Of a stretch of DNA of 64,000 bases, positions 48,003 to 57,293 are shown piece after piece. A program made the position numbers and the translations under genes. How positions within the stretch are numbered: position 1 is the stretch's first letter; each line of letters opens with the position of its first letter. The notes beneath the pieces were generated by a model, which saw only the letters and a list, made by a program, of their open reading frames with translations, searched no databases and was not told where the DNA came from. This DNA is from Pseudoxanthobacter soli DSM 19599 (GTDB lineage Bacteria; Pseudomonadota; Alphaproteobacteria; Rhizobiales; Segnochrobactraceae), in assembly GCF_900148505.1 (NCBI RefSeq), contig NZ_FRXO01000004.1, positions 124,001 to 188,000 on the forward strand. Direction: 5' to 3'.

Positions 48003-48852
48003 CTTCATGGTCAACGCCTTCCAGGCGTCGGGCATCGTCGCGGTGCTCGCCGGGGCGGTCGGCTATTTCCTCGTGCTGCGCGGGCAGACCTTCGCCGGCC
48101 ATGCCCTGTCCCATGTCGGTTTCGCCGGTGCCACCGGCGCCGCGCTGTTCGCCGTCTCGCCCTTCGTCGGCATGACGGGCTTCACCGTTGTCAGCGCCAT
48201 CGGGATCGGGCTGCTCGGCGACAAGGCCCAGGGCCGCGACGTCGCCATCGGCCTCGTGCTGTCGATGTCGCTCGGGCTCGGGCTTCTGTTCCTGCACTTC
48301 TATACGGCCTATGCCGGCCAGGCGACGGCGCTGCTGTTCGGCAACGTTCTCGGCGTCTCGCGCAGCACTGTCGCGACGCTCGCCGTGATGGCGCTCGTCG
48401 CGCTGGCGGCGCTGGCTGTCGTGCTGCGGCCGCTCGTGTTCGCCAGCCTCCAGCCGGAGGTCGCGGAAGCGCGGGGCGTGCCAGTGCAGGCGGTCTCGGT
48501 CGTCTTCCTGGTGATCGTCGCCGTCGCGGTTTCCGAAGCGACGCAGATCGTCGGGGTGCTGCTCGTGTTCGCGCTCCTCGTCGGTCCCCCGGCTGCAGCG
48601 ATGCTGCTGACGGCGCGCATCGGCTGGGGTGTCGCGCTGGCCGCGGCGCTGGCCTTGCTCGAAGCCTGGGGCGGGCTCGTGCTCGCCTATTATACCGACT
48701 GGCCGGCCAGCTTCTGGATCACGCTCCTGTCCGTGGTGGTCTACGGCTTCGCCCGCCTCACCCGCCGGCTGCTGCCCGCCGCCGGCCGTGCGCCCGTCGC
48801 TGCACGGTTCGGCGAAGACGACCTTCCGGATGGCATCCGCTCGGAAGTCTGA
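47989..48852 (+). CDS. znuB: Zinc ABC transporter permease
   Basis: 287 residues, with about eight hydrophobic segments and the ABC-3 family blocks GQTFAGHALSHVGFAGATGA and EATQIVGVLLVFALLVGPPAAA. The ATG at 47989 overlaps the ATPase gene by 14 bases. An upstream ATG would add a polar, arginine-rich stretch that is really the antiphase of the histidine tail, so it is not used. Confidence 0.92.
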   Translation: MLNYDFMVNAFQASGIVAVLAGAVGYFLVLRGQTFAGHALSHVGFAGATGAALFAVSPFVGMTGFTVVSAIGIGLLGDKAQGRDVAIGLVLSMSLGLGLLFLHFYTAYAGQATALLFGNVLGVSRSTVATLAVMALVALAALAVVLRPLVFASLQPEVAEARGVPVQAVSVVFLVIVAVAVSEATQIVGVLLVFALLVGPPAAAMLLTARIGWGVALAAALALLEAWGGLVLAYYTDWPASFWITLLSVVVYGFARLTRRLLPAAGRAPVAARFGEDDLPDGIRSEV

Positions 48853-48876
48853 CCGGAACGAGGTGCGCAAACCGGA

Positions 48877-48916
48877 AAAGGCCGGCAGGGGCGTTCGCGC
48901 GCCACGGCCGGCCTTT
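48877..48916. terminator. Bidirectional terminator between znuB and dctA
   Basis: AAAGGCCGGC and GCCGGCCTTT form a 10-bp stem followed by CGCTTTTTCC, 24 bases after the znuB stop and 54 bases beyond the convergent dctA stop. Confidence 0.7.
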
Positions 48917-48969
48917 CGCTTTTTCCTCAGGAAGAGGGGACGTCCCTCAGGGCGGTGTGACCTCGCGGA

Positions 48970-50298
48970 TCATTCCGCCAGCAGCGGCCGCTCGGTCTCA
49001 CCGGCGAGGATCGGCTTGCCAGCGAGGGCGCTCGCGAGGCTCGCCCTGTCAAGCTCGCCCTCCCAGCGGGCGACGACGATGGTCGCCACCGCGTTGCCGA
49101 TGAAGTTCGTCAGCGCACGGCACTCCGACATGAACCGGTCGATGCCGAGGATCAGCGCCATGCCCGCGACCGGAACGGCCGGAATGACCGACAGCGTGGC
49201 GGCAAGCGTGATGAAGCCGGCGCCGGTGATGCCAGCGGCGCCCTTCGAGCTCAGCATAGCGACGAGCAGCAGCAGGATCTCGTCGCCGAGTGAGAGTGGC
49301 GTGTCGGTCGCCTGGGCGATGAACAGCGCCGCCAGCGTCATGTAGATGTTGGTGCCGTCGAGATTGAAGGAGTAGCCGGTGGGGACCACGAGGCCGACGA
49401 CGGACTTCGAGCAGCCCGCACGCTCCATCTTGTCGATCAGGCTCGGCAGCGCGGCCTCCGAAGACGAGGTGCCGAGGACGAGCAGCAGTTCCTCTTTCAG
49501 GTAGCGGATGAGCGCGAGGATCGAGAAGCCGTTATAGCGCGCGACGAGGCCGAGCACGCCGAGCACGAAGATCAGTGACGTCAGGTAGAACGTGCCGATC
49601 AGCATGGCGAGGTTTGCGATGGAGCCAATGCCAAACTTGCCGATGGTGAAGGCCATGGCGCCGAACGCGCCGATGGGGGCTGCCTTCATCAGGATCGCGA
49701 CGAGGCGGAACATCGCGTTCGACAGCGACTGGAGCACGTTCAGCAGCGGCTTGCCGCGCTCGCCGATCATGCCGAGGGCGATGCCGAACAGCACCGAGAA
49801 GAACAGCACCTGGAGAATGTCGCCGGACGAGAACGCCCCCACCACGGTCGAGGGGATGATGTTCGACAGGAAGCCGACCAGCGATTGCTCGTGCGCCTTG
49901 GCGGCATAGTCGGCGACCGCCTTGGCGTCGAGGCTCGCCGGATCGATGTGCAGCCCGTAGCCGGGCTTCACGAGGTTGGCGACCACGAGACCGACGATCA
50001 GCGCCAGCGTGGAGAAGGTAATGAAATAAAGCATCGCCTTGCCGGCGACGCGGCCGACCTTCTGCAGGTCGCTCATGCCGGCGATGCCGGTGGTGACGGT
50101 GAGGAAGATGACCGGTGCGATGATCATCTTCACGAGCTTGATGAAGGCGTCGCCCAGCGGCTTCATCTGGGCGCCGATCGTGGGGTAGTAATGGCCGAGC
50201 GTCACGCCGATGGCGATGGCGACCAGCACCTGGAAATAAAGGTGCCGGTAGAATCTGCGGGGCTGGCGCGGCTGTGCGGTTGGGATCGTGGCTACCAT
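48970..50298 (-). CDS. dctA: C4-dicarboxylate transporter DctA
   Basis: Inner-membrane symporter for succinate, fumarate and malate, 442 residues with about eight hydrophobic segments of the glutamate/dicarboxylate (DAACS) fold. Blocks [64 protein letters not shown] and [14 protein letters not shown] are diagnostic. It is divergent from dctBD and has a sigma-54 promoter upstream. In rhizobia this transporter feeds nitrogen fixation, though no nif or fix genes are visible here. Confidence 0.96.
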   Translation of the reverse strand: MVATIPTAQPRQPRRFYRHLYFQVLVAIAIGVTLGHYYPTIGAQMKPLGDAFIKLVKMIIAPVIFLTVTTGIAGMSDLQKVGRVAGKAMLYFITFSTLALIVGLVVANLVKPGYGLHIDPASLDAKAVADYAAKAHEQSLVGFLSNIIPSTVVGAFSSGDILQVLFFSVLFGIALGMIGERGKPLLNVLQSLSNAMFRLVAILMKAAPIGAFGAMAFTIGKFGIGSIANLAMLIGTFYLTSLIFVLGVLGLVARYNGFSILALIRYLKEELLLVLGTSSSEAALPSLIDKMERAGCSKSVVGLVVPTGYSFNLDGTNIYMTLAALFIAQATDTPLSLGDEILLLLVAMLSSKGAAGITGAGFITLAATLSVIPAVPVAGMALILGIDRFMSECRALTNFIGNAVATIVVARWEGELDRASLASALAGKPILAGETERPLLAE

Positions 50299-50437
50299 CG
50301 GACTGTCATTTCCTGCCCAGGGAGCCCGGCGTGTGTCGGCGGTGTGCCGCCGTACACGATCGAGGGCTCATGTTTCGCTTCGGGTTTGTGGGCGGCGTCT
50401 CGCGGGTGAACCCGCATGAGCCTCCTGACAAACCCAG

Positions 50438-50453
50438 AGCAATGCCCGTGCCA
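50438..50453 (-). promoter_or_regulatory. Sigma-54 promoter of dctA
   Basis: On the minus strand TGGCACGGGCATTGCT matches the -24/-12 consensus TGGCAC-N5-TTGCW at every conserved position. It lies about 140 bases before the dctA start and reads toward it. Confidence 0.92.
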
Positions 50454-50536
50454 GCGTCGGCGGCCTTCTGTGATCCGATTTAAATCGTTGAATTAAAAGA
50501 TATTTTCACTTTCTGGTATTTCTGGCGGGCTTTGAA

Positions 50537-50556
50537 TTTGTGTGGAAATCCGCACG
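50537..50556. promoter_or_regulatory. Upstream activating site, DctD-type
   Basis: TTTGTGTGGAAATCCGCACG carries arms GTGTGGA (50540-50546) and TCCGCAC (50549-50555), matching at six of seven positions. It resembles my memory of rhizobial DctD sites (GTGCGGAAATCCGCAC). It lies about 95 bases beyond the -24 element of dctA, the usual enhancer distance. The remainder of the 314-base gap to dctB holds no gene. Confidence 0.75.
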
Positions 50557-50612
50557 CTCATGCGGTAGAACAGGCGGAAAGACGCACCGAGCCAGGAGGA
50601 GGCCGGACGGAG

Positions 50613-52589
50613 ATGCCGGATCGCGGGGACGCCGGGGCGGCGCAGAGCGCTTCCGTCCCGCCAGCAGTGGACGACGGGGCGGACCTGCGCGCGTCACACG
50701 CTGTGTCCCCGTTCCTCGGCAAGGCGCGATGGCTGGCCGTCGCCGCAGTCGCGCTGGTGGCGGGGATCGCGGCCGGCCTTGGCGTTCATCAGGTCGTGCT
50801 GTCGCGCGAGCTCGCCGCGCTTCAGAACCGGGGGCGCGAGGCGGCGACGCTGAGCGCGCTGCTGCTGCAGGGCGAACTCGAAAAGCAGCGCGCCGTGCCC
50901 CTCGTGCTTGCGGAAGACCCCGACGTGCGCGCCGCGCTGCGGGCCCCGATCCAGGCGCGGGTGGAAGCGCTCGACATGCGGCTCGAAGCGCTGGCCGCCG
51001 AGACGCGGGCGAGCGTGATCTATCTGCTCGACGCCCGCGGTGTGGCGATCGCGGCCAGCAACTGGCGCCGGCCGGACAGCTTCGTCGCCAGCGACTATTC
51101 GTTTCGTCCCTATTTCCAGCGTGCCGTCGCGGACGATGCGACCGAATACTTCGCTCTCGGAAATGTCAGTCTTCGGCCCGGACTCTATCTCGGCCGGCGG
51201 ATCGAAAGCGCCAACCGTCTTCTCGGCGTCATCGTGGTCAAGGTCGAGTTCGATGCCATCGAGCAGGGCTGGCGCGAACTCAGTGCGCCGGTGTTCGTTA
51301 CGGACCCGCGCGGTATCGTCCTCATCACCAGCGTGCCGGAATGGCGCTTCGATACCGATCGGCCGCTCGATGATGCGGTGCGGGCGGAGATCCGGGCGAG
51401 CCGGCAGTTCGGGGCCTCACCCCTCGAACCCTTGCCGCTTGGCCCGCCCCGGCAAAGCGGCGGCCAGGCATTGGTCGCGCTGGAAGGAGCGAAGGACCGC
51501 CCGCGCGAGCGCTTCCTCGAAGTCGCGGTGCCGGTCGCGACCAAGGATTGGATGCTGCACGTGTTGATGCCGGCCGACGGCCCGGGCCGAAGGGCGTCTG
51601 CCGCCGGCTGGGCGAGCGCGGGCGCCGTGTGCGCGGTGCTGTTCGGCGCCGCGGGGATCATCGTCCGGCGGCGCGACCGCGCCCGCGCGAGCCGAGAGGA
51701 CGAAGCGCGAATGCGCGCGGAACTGGAGGCCCGCGTGCGGGAGCGGACCGCCGCGTTGAGCGCGGCCAACGGGCTACTGCTCGACGAGATGGAAGAGCGG
51801 CGCCGCGCAGAGGCCTCTCGCGAGGTGCTTCGCGACGAACTGCGGCAGGCGAACCGCCTCGCCACCCTCGGCCAGATCGCCGCCGGTGTCGCCCACGAGA
51901 TCAGCCAGCCCGTCGCCGCCATTCGCACCTATGCCGACAATGCCGAGACCTATCTGGCGCGCGGCGACATGCCGGGTGCCCGGCGCAGTGTCGGCACCAT
52001 CGCCGGCCTGACGGAGCGGATCGGAGCGATCACGGCGGAACTGCGCGGCTTCGGCCGCAAGGCGCCGACGGAAACCCAGGAGGTTTCGATCCGGCAGGCC
52101 ATCGACGGCGCGCTGCTGCTGGTTGGGCACAGGCTGCGGGCAGGCGGCATCACGCTGAAGGGACCGGTCGGCGACAGCGACATCGTGATCATCGCCAACC
52201 GGGTGCGACTGGAGCAGGTGCTGGTCAACCTGCTGCAGAACGCGATCGACGCCCTGGCGGACCGCACCGACGGCGCGATCGAGATCGGCCTTTCCATCGA
52301 GGAAGACGCTGTGCCGGAACAGGCCGCGCGGCCGTCCCGCATGGCGATGATCATCGTCGCCGACAACGGGTCGGGGCTGGCGCCGGAGATCCTCGGGGCC
52401 CTGTTCACGCCGTTCTCGACGACGAAGCCGAAAGGCCTCGGGCTTGGCCTCGTCATTTCCCACGATATCGTCAGCCGGGCAGGGGGCACGCTTTCCGCCT
52501 TCAACCGGCCGGAGGGAGGCGCCGTGTTCACGGTCCGCCTCCCGCTGACGCCGCCATTGCAGGCGGCTTTGGTGGAGGCCGCGTCATGA
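50613..52589 (+). CDS. dctB: C4-dicarboxylate sensor histidine kinase DctB
   Basis: Membrane sensor that phosphorylates DctD when dicarboxylates are present. 658 residues from the ATG at 50613. There is a membrane segment at about 42-62, a periplasmic sensing region ([26 protein letters not shown]), a second membrane segment, then a coiled linker. The HisKA motif [16 protein letters not shown] has the phosphorylated histidine at 428. The ATPase domain has [10 protein letters not shown] and [12 protein letters not shown]. An in-frame TTG at 50532 would cover the DctD site and is rejected. Confidence 0.92.
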   Translation: MPDRGDAGAAQSASVPPAVDDGADLRASHAVSPFLGKARWLAVAAVALVAGIAAGLGVHQVVLSRELAALQNRGREAATLSALLLQGELEKQRAVPLVLAEDPDVRAALRAPIQARVEALDMRLEALAAETRASVIYLLDARGVAIAASNWRRPDSFVASDYSFRPYFQRAVADDATEYFALGNVSLRPGLYLGRRIESANRLLGVIVVKVEFDAIEQGWRELSAPVFVTDPRGIVLITSVPEWRFDTDRPLDDAVRAEIRASRQFGASPLEPLPLGPPRQSGGQALVALEGAKDRPRERFLEVAVPVATKDWMLHVLMPADGPGRRASAAGWASAGAVCAVLFGAAGIIVRRRDRARASREDEARMRAELEARVRERTAALSAANGLLLDEMEERRRAEASREVLRDELRQANRLATLGQIAAGVAHEISQPVAAIRTYADNAETYLARGDMPGARRSVGTIAGLTERIGAITAELRGFGRKAPTETQEVSIRQAIDGALLLVGHRLRAGGITLKGPVGDSDIVIIANRVRLEQVLVNLLQNAIDALADRTDGAIEIGLSIEEDAVPEQAARPSRMAMIIVADNGSGLAPEILGALFTPFSTTKPKGLGLGLVISHDIVSRAGGTLSAFNRPEGGAVFTVRLPLTPPLQAALVEAAS

Positions 52590-53971
52590 ACCCGTCCCGT
52601 TCCGCGTCGGCCGTGCCGGAGGTCGTCGTATTCGTCGACGACGACGACGACCTGCGTGCAGCGAATGCGGAGAGCCTCGCGCTGGCAGGGTTCGAGCCGG
52701 TGCCGTGCGCATCCGGGGAGGAAGCGTTGCGGCATATCGGCCCGGATTTCGCCGGCGTCGTCGTGACCGACATCCGCATGCCGAAGATGGACGGCCCGGC
52801 CCTGTTCCGTCGCATCAAGGCGATCGATCCGGATATTCCGGTGCTGTTCATCACCGGCCACGGCGACGTCGAGACCGCGGTCGCGGCAATGCGCGACGGT
52901 GCATACGACTTCGTCACCAAGCCGTTCGCGGCGGAGCGTCTGGTGTCGTCCGTCCGCCGCGCACTGGAGAAGCGCCGGCTAGTGCTGGAGAACCGCCGGC
53001 TGCGCCATGCCGTGGAGGCGGCGGCCGACGATTTCCCGCTGATCGGCGAAACGCCGGCGATGGAGCGTCTTCGGCGAACCCTGCGCCACGTCGCGGCGGC
53101 CGATGTCGACGTGCTGGTGACGGGCGAGACCGGATCGGGCAAGGAGGTGGTGGCCACGGCGCTGCATCGCTGGAGCCGGCGCGCGCGCAAGCCATTCGTC
53201 GCGCTCAATTGCGGCGCCCTGCCGGAGACGGTGATCGAGAGCGAACTTTTCGGCCACGAGCCGGGCGCCTTCACCGGAGCCCAGCGCCGCCGCATCGGCC
53301 GCATCGAGCACGCGAGCGGGGGAACCCTGCTGCTCGACGAGATCGAGAGCATGCCGCTCGCCTTGCAGGTGAAGCTGCTGCGCGTGCTCGAGGCGCGCGA
53401 GGTGACGCCGCTCGGAAGCAACGAGGTGAGGCCCGTGGATATTCGGGTCATCGCGGCGACGAAGGCCGACCTGGCGGAGCCGAAGGCGCGCGAGACCTTT
53501 CGCGAGGATCTGTTCTATCGCCTCAATGTCGTCAGCCTGCGCATTCCCCCGCTGAGGGAGCGGCGCGCGGACGTGCCGCTGCTGTTCGCCTATTTCCTCG
53601 GACGGGCGGCGACCCGGTTCGGGATCGATCCACCTGAGGTCGGCGACGGCGTGCGGCACCACCTGCTCGCCCACGACTGGCCGGGCAACGTGCGCGAACT
53701 CGCCCACTTCGCCGAGCGCGTCGCCCTCGGCCTCGGGGAAACCGGCGAGGCGTCGCACGAGGTCGATTCCGATGCTCCCGCCGCCAGCCTGCCGGAGCGG
53801 GTGGACAGGTTCGAGGCAGACCTGATCCGCCGGGAACTTGAGGCGAACAGGGGCGATGTCCGTGCCACTGTCGAGGCGCTGGCGATCCCGCGAAAGACGT
53901 TCTACGACAAGCTGAAGCGGCACGGCATTCGGCAGGCGGACTATCGCCGCGACCCGGATGGCGAGGCGTAG
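52586..53971 (+). CDS. dctD: Sigma-54 activator and response regulator DctD
   Basis: 461 residues. The receiver domain has its phospho-acceptor at Asp62 ([12 protein letters not shown]). The AAA+ domain has Walker A GETGSGKE (180-187) and the sigma-54 contact loop GAFTGA at 227-232. A Fis-type helix-turn-helix lies at the C terminus ([22 protein letters not shown]). It overlaps dctB by 4 bases. The stop TAG ends on the first base of a dispersed repeat. Confidence 0.95.
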   Translation: MNPSRSASAVPEVVVFVDDDDDLRAANAESLALAGFEPVPCASGEEALRHIGPDFAGVVVTDIRMPKMDGPALFRRIKAIDPDIPVLFITGHGDVETAVAAMRDGAYDFVTKPFAAERLVSSVRRALEKRRLVLENRRLRHAVEAAADDFPLIGETPAMERLRRTLRHVAAADVDVLVTGETGSGKEVVATALHRWSRRARKPFVALNCGALPETVIESELFGHEPGAFTGAQRRRIGRIEHASGGTLLLDEIESMPLALQVKLLRVLEAREVTPLGSNEVRPVDIRVIAATKADLAEPKARETFREDLFYRLNVVSLRIPPLRERRADVPLLFAYFLGRAATRFGIDPPEVGDGVRHHLLAHDWPGNVRELAHFAERVALGLGETGEASHEVDSDAPAASLPERVDRFEADLIRRELEANRGDVRATVEALAIPRKTFYDKLKRHGIRQADYRRDPDGEA

Positions 53972-54090
53972 AGCATGTCCCGTCCGGATCGACGCGATCC
54001 GAACGGCAAGGATATGCTCAAGCTGCCAAAGCCCGGGTGCTGCGGATTCGGCCGGATGGTTCCGATCCGGCCGGCTACTCCGGGGCGCTG
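53971..54090. repeat. Dispersed double-hairpin repeat, copy 4 (diverged)
   Basis: The first hairpin, 53971-54019, matches the oxidase copy closely: GAGCATGTCCCGTCCGGATC at the left and AAGGATATGCTC at the right. The second hairpin is diverged but keeps GGATGGTTCC at its centre (about 54053) and GGGGCGCT at its end. It starts on the final base of the dctD stop and lies between dctD and ribokinase. Confidence 0.65.
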
Positions 54091-54157
54091 CGGCGGGACG
54101 TGTCGCGCCTTTGGGCGCCACGGCCTCAGAACAACGAGAAATCGCGGGAGGGAATCC

Positions 54158-55105
54158 ATGGCTCAGCGCATCGCCGTCGTCGGCAGCAACAATGTCGATC
54201 TCATCACCTACGTGAATCGCATTCCCGGACCCGGCGAGACTCTGGAAGCGCCGAAGTTCCAGATCGGCAACGGCGGCAAGGGCGCCAATCAGGCGGTTGC
54301 CGCCGCGCGCCTTGGTGCCGACGTCCTGATGGTCTCCAAGGTGGGGGACGACCTGTTCGCGGACAGCACGGTCGCCAACCTTGCCGCCGCCGGCATCGAT
54401 GTGCGCCATGTCGGCCGGGCGGCGGGCGTGTCGAGCGGAGTCGCGCCGATCTTCGTCGAGCCGTCGGGCGAGAACCGCATTTTGATCGTCAAGGGCGCGA
54501 ACGACGTGCTGTCGCCGGCCGATATCGATGCGGCGGCGGAGGATCTCTCCCGGTGCCGCCTGATCCTGCTTCAGCTCGAGATCGCGATCGAGACGGTCTA
54601 TTACACGCTCGATTTCGCGGCCCGCCATGGCATCGAGGTTCTTCTCAATCCAGCACCCGCCTTGCCGGATCTCGACCCCGCCAAGGTCTCTCTCGCGACC
54701 TTCCTGGTTCCTAACGAGAGCGAACTCGCGATCCTGACCGGTCTGCCGACCGGCACGGAGGACGAGGTGGAGGTGGCGGCTCGCGCGCTGATCGCCAAGG
54801 GCAACCGCACCGTGATCGTGACGATGGGCGCGCGCGGCGCGCTGCTGGTGACGGCGGACGGCAAGGTTCATGTGTCCTCGGTGCCTGTGACTCCGAAGGA
54901 CACGACCGGGGCGGGAGACGCCTTCATCGGCGCGTTCGCACGTTACTATGTTGACGGGTTCGATCCGGTGGCAGCCGTAGAGCGCGCGGTCCGTTACGCC
55001 GCCGACTCGATCACGCGGCTTGGCACGCAATCCTCCTACGCGACAGAGGCCGCTTTCGAGGACCTGCTGACACGGGAGGGAGCGCTTGCGGACGCAGAAG
55101 GCTGA
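54158..55105 (+). CDS. rbsK: Ribokinase family sugar kinase
   Basis: 315 residues, PfkB fold. The N-terminal substrate motif GNGGKGANQAVAAARLG and the C-terminal catalytic motif DTTGAGDAF, with the general base Asp, match ribokinases. GGGAGGGA precedes the ATG. It stands alone between dctD and a tetR gene, and could phosphorylate the sugar imported by the ribose-type system at 42-46 kb. Substrate is by family. Confidence 0.9.
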   Translation: MAQRIAVVGSNNVDLITYVNRIPGPGETLEAPKFQIGNGGKGANQAVAAARLGADVLMVSKVGDDLFADSTVANLAAAGIDVRHVGRAAGVSSGVAPIFVEPSGENRILIVKGANDVLSPADIDAAAEDLSRCRLILLQLEIAIETVYYTLDFAARHGIEVLLNPAPALPDLDPAKVSLATFLVPNESELAILTGLPTGTEDEVEVAARALIAKGNRTVIVTMGARGALLVTADGKVHVSSVPVTPKDTTGAGDAFIGAFARYYVDGFDPVAAVERAVRYAADSITRLGTQSSYATEAAFEDLLTREGALADAEG

Positions 55106-55123
55106 TCGCCGCCCAAGCGAAAG

Positions 55124-55155
55124 ATAAGTGATGAATTTTGAATATCGTCACTTAT
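55124..55155. promoter_or_regulatory. Operator-like dyad upstream of the tetR gene
   Basis: Arms ATAAGTGATGA (55124-55134) and TCGTCACTTAT (55145-55155) match at ten of eleven positions. A near copy lies before the efflux operon at 56009. The two shared sites flanking one TetR gene make it the likely ligand. Confidence 0.75.
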
Positions 55156-55225
55156 AATATCCGATTATGCGCGGGGAAACGGACAGCGGTGCGGCAAGCA
55201 CCCCCATGCCAAGGCTGGACTGATC

Positions 55226-55882
55226 ATGAGTAGAGTGACGCGCAATGCGGCTTCGCCGGACGACACCCGCGCCCGGATCATCGAAGTCGCGGAAGAGAGT
55301 TTCCGTCGGGTCGGTTACGCCAAGACGACCGTTGCCGACATCGCCAATGCCTTGGAGATGAGCCCGGCGAACGTCTACCGCTTTTTTCCGTCCAAGGCCG
55401 CGATCAACGACGCGATCCTGCAAAGGACTCTCGCGGAGATGGAGGAGATCGCCTGGAAGTGCGCGCGCGCCGATGAGCCCGCGCTCGACCGCATTGAGGC
55501 GATCGCGCTCGGCATGCTCCGCTTCAATCACAACAGCCTGATGCACGAGCGGCGCGTGCACGATATGGTGACGGCCGCTTTCGACGAAAACTGGCCTTCT
55601 ATCAATAAGTTCATCGAACGTTTTGTGACATTGATAGAGGGCGTCATCCGCGACGGAATCGCTAAGGGCGAACTGATCGCCGTCGATCCCGGCGAGACGG
55701 CGCATGTCCTCAAGATGACGCTGGTCCGGTTCATGCACCCGGTGGTGGTGTCTCAGTGCTGGAAGGAAGGCGACGACCCTGAAGCGGACCTGAGAATGCT
55801 GATGCGTTTCCTGCGTCGTTCCCTCGGCAACCGCCCGCCTGCCAAAACGCCGGCCCGTCCGGTTCAGCAGCGCCTGCTCTGA
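55226..55882 (+). CDS. TetR family transcriptional regulator
   Basis: 218 residues. The helix-turn-helix around 30-60 reads TTVADIANALEMSPANVYRFFPSK, followed by a helical ligand domain. It precedes an RND efflux operon by about 200 bases in the same direction. Matching inverted repeats before both units suggest it represses itself and the pump, responding to a pump substrate. Confidence 0.9.
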   Translation: MSRVTRNAASPDDTRARIIEVAEESFRRVGYAKTTVADIANALEMSPANVYRFFPSKAAINDAILQRTLAEMEEIAWKCARADEPALDRIEAIALGMLRFNHNSLMHERRVHDMVTAAFDENWPSINKFIERFVTLIEGVIRDGIAKGELIAVDPGETAHVLKMTLVRFMHPVVVSQCWKEGDDPEADLRMLMRFLRRSLGNRPPAKTPARPVQQRLL

Positions 55883-56008
55883 TCGCGTCCGTTTCTCGGC
55901 CAATCTTTCCCCTTCCGACCGCCGCCTTCGCTGGTGAGGCCTGCGTTTCGTGACCGCGTGGCCCATCGGCAGCGCCCGAACCTGGGCCAGAGGAAGATTT
56001 ATGTTTTT

Positions 56009-56038
56009 AAAGTGACGAATTTCAATTATCGTCAGTTC
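56009..56038. promoter_or_regulatory. Operator-like dyad upstream of the RND efflux operon
   Basis: AAAGTGACGAATTTCAATTA followed by TCGTCAGTTC repeats the layout of the site before tetR (AGTGAYGA, an AT-rich centre, TCGTCA). It lies about 45-70 bases before the fusion-protein start, where it could block the promoter. Confidence 0.72.
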
Positions 56039-56079
56039 ATATTTCGCTGTCGTGAATCGTGATTATGGGATCCTCTGCC

Positions 56080-57279
56080 ATGGTGCGGAACTCCGCCATC
56101 TCGCTCGGTGTCGTCGGGCTCGCCCTCGCCGTGGCGGCCTGCAAACCGGAACAGGTGGCCTCGAAGCCCGATCCCGTGGTGCGCGTCACCACCGCCTTCT
56201 CCGCGCCCGATGCGGAGGTGCGCAGCTATACCGGCGTGATCCGTCCCCGCACCGAGATCGCCCAGGCCTTCCGCGTCGGCGGCCGTGTCGTCGAGCGGCT
56301 GGTGGATGTCGGCGATACGGTGAAGCAGGGTCAGGTTCTCGCCCGTCTCGATCCGACCGATTTCGCGCTTTCGGTCGAAAGCGCCGAGGCCGAACTCACC
56401 GCAGCGCAGTCCGCTCTGGTGCTCGCCAATGCGGAGGAAGGCCGCTTCGAGGAACTGCTGAAAGGCGGCCATACCAGTCAGGCGTCCTACGACGCCCGCA
56501 AGGTCGCTCTCGACGAGGCGAGGGCGAGGGTCGACCGCGACGAGCGTGCGCTCGATCTCGCCCGTAACCAGCTCGGCTATGCGGTCCTCACCTCCAATGT
56601 CGACGGCGTCGTCACCTCTGCCACCGTCGAGGCGGGCCAGGTCGTCGGCCAGGGCCAGGAGATCGTCAAGGTCGCCAAGCAGGCCGAGCCCGCGCAGGCG
56701 GCAGGCGGGACGGCGGCGGGCGGCTCAAAAGGGGCCGAGAAGGAGGTGCTGGTCGCCATTCCCGAAAGCCGGCTCGCCGATCTCGATCGTTCCGCCGCCA
56801 CCGTCACGCTGTGGGCGGATGGCGGGCGCCAATATGCCGCCACGGTGCGCGAGATCGCGCCGCAGGCCGATCCCGCGACCCGAACCTATGCAGTGCGCTT
56901 CTCGCTGCCGGATGCCGACGACGCCGTCCGGCTCGGCATGACGGCGACGCTCGCGCTCGCCAGCGGCTCCGACCGGCCGGTCGTCCGCCTGCCGTTGTCC
57001 GCCGTGTTCAGCGTGGGCGAGGGCGCTGGGGTCTATGTGGTGAAGCGCGATCCGGAGGAGACCGGGCACGGCGTGCTGGCGTTCCAGCCTGTCGAGATCG
57101 TGCGGTACGGCTCCAACGAGGCCGTCGTCACCGGCGTGCCCCACGGCGCGGCCGTGGTGGCCATGGGCGCGCGCCGCCTGGAGAACGGCGAGCGTGTGCG
57201 CTTCGAGGCATCCGCCCAGTCCGCCCCGCAGCCGGATGCCGCGGCCGCGGCAACGCCCGGCCTGGCCTCGCGGTCGTGA
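56080..57279 (+). CDS. RND efflux periplasmic adaptor (membrane fusion lipoprotein)
   Basis: HlyD/AcrA-type adaptor linking the inner-membrane pump to an outer-membrane channel. 399 residues, with lipobox LAVAAC near residue 21. It has a lipoyl-like half motif (GGRVVERLVDVGDTVKQGQVLARLD), a central coiled-coil hairpin rich in Ala and Glu, and a beta-barrel part (VRLGMTATLAL). The ATG at 56080 follows GGGA by 9 bases; ATG at 56065 or GTG at 56059 are alternatives. It is co-transcribed with the pump. Confidence 0.9.
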   Translation: MVRNSAISLGVVGLALAVAACKPEQVASKPDPVVRVTTAFSAPDAEVRSYTGVIRPRTEIAQAFRVGGRVVERLVDVGDTVKQGQVLARLDPTDFALSVESAEAELTAAQSALVLANAEEGRFEELLKGGHTSQASYDARKVALDEARARVDRDERALDLARNQLGYAVLTSNVDGVVTSATVEAGQVVGQGQEIVKVAKQAEPAQAAGGTAAGGSKGAEKEVLVAIPESRLADLDRSAATVTLWADGGRQYAATVREIAPQADPATRTYAVRFSLPDADDAVRLGMTATLALASGSDRPVVRLPLSAVFSVGEGAGVYVVKRDPEETGHGVLAFQPVEIVRYGSNEAVVTGVPHGAAVVAMGARRLENGERVRFEASAQSAPQPDAAAAATPGLASRS

Positions 57280-57293
57280 CGGGGGACGGGGGC

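Noticed and set aside
53975-54157. N-terminal extension of ribokinase
   Set aside because: It is encoded by the dispersed repeat; the family starts at MAQRIAVVGSNN, with a strong Shine-Dalgarno.
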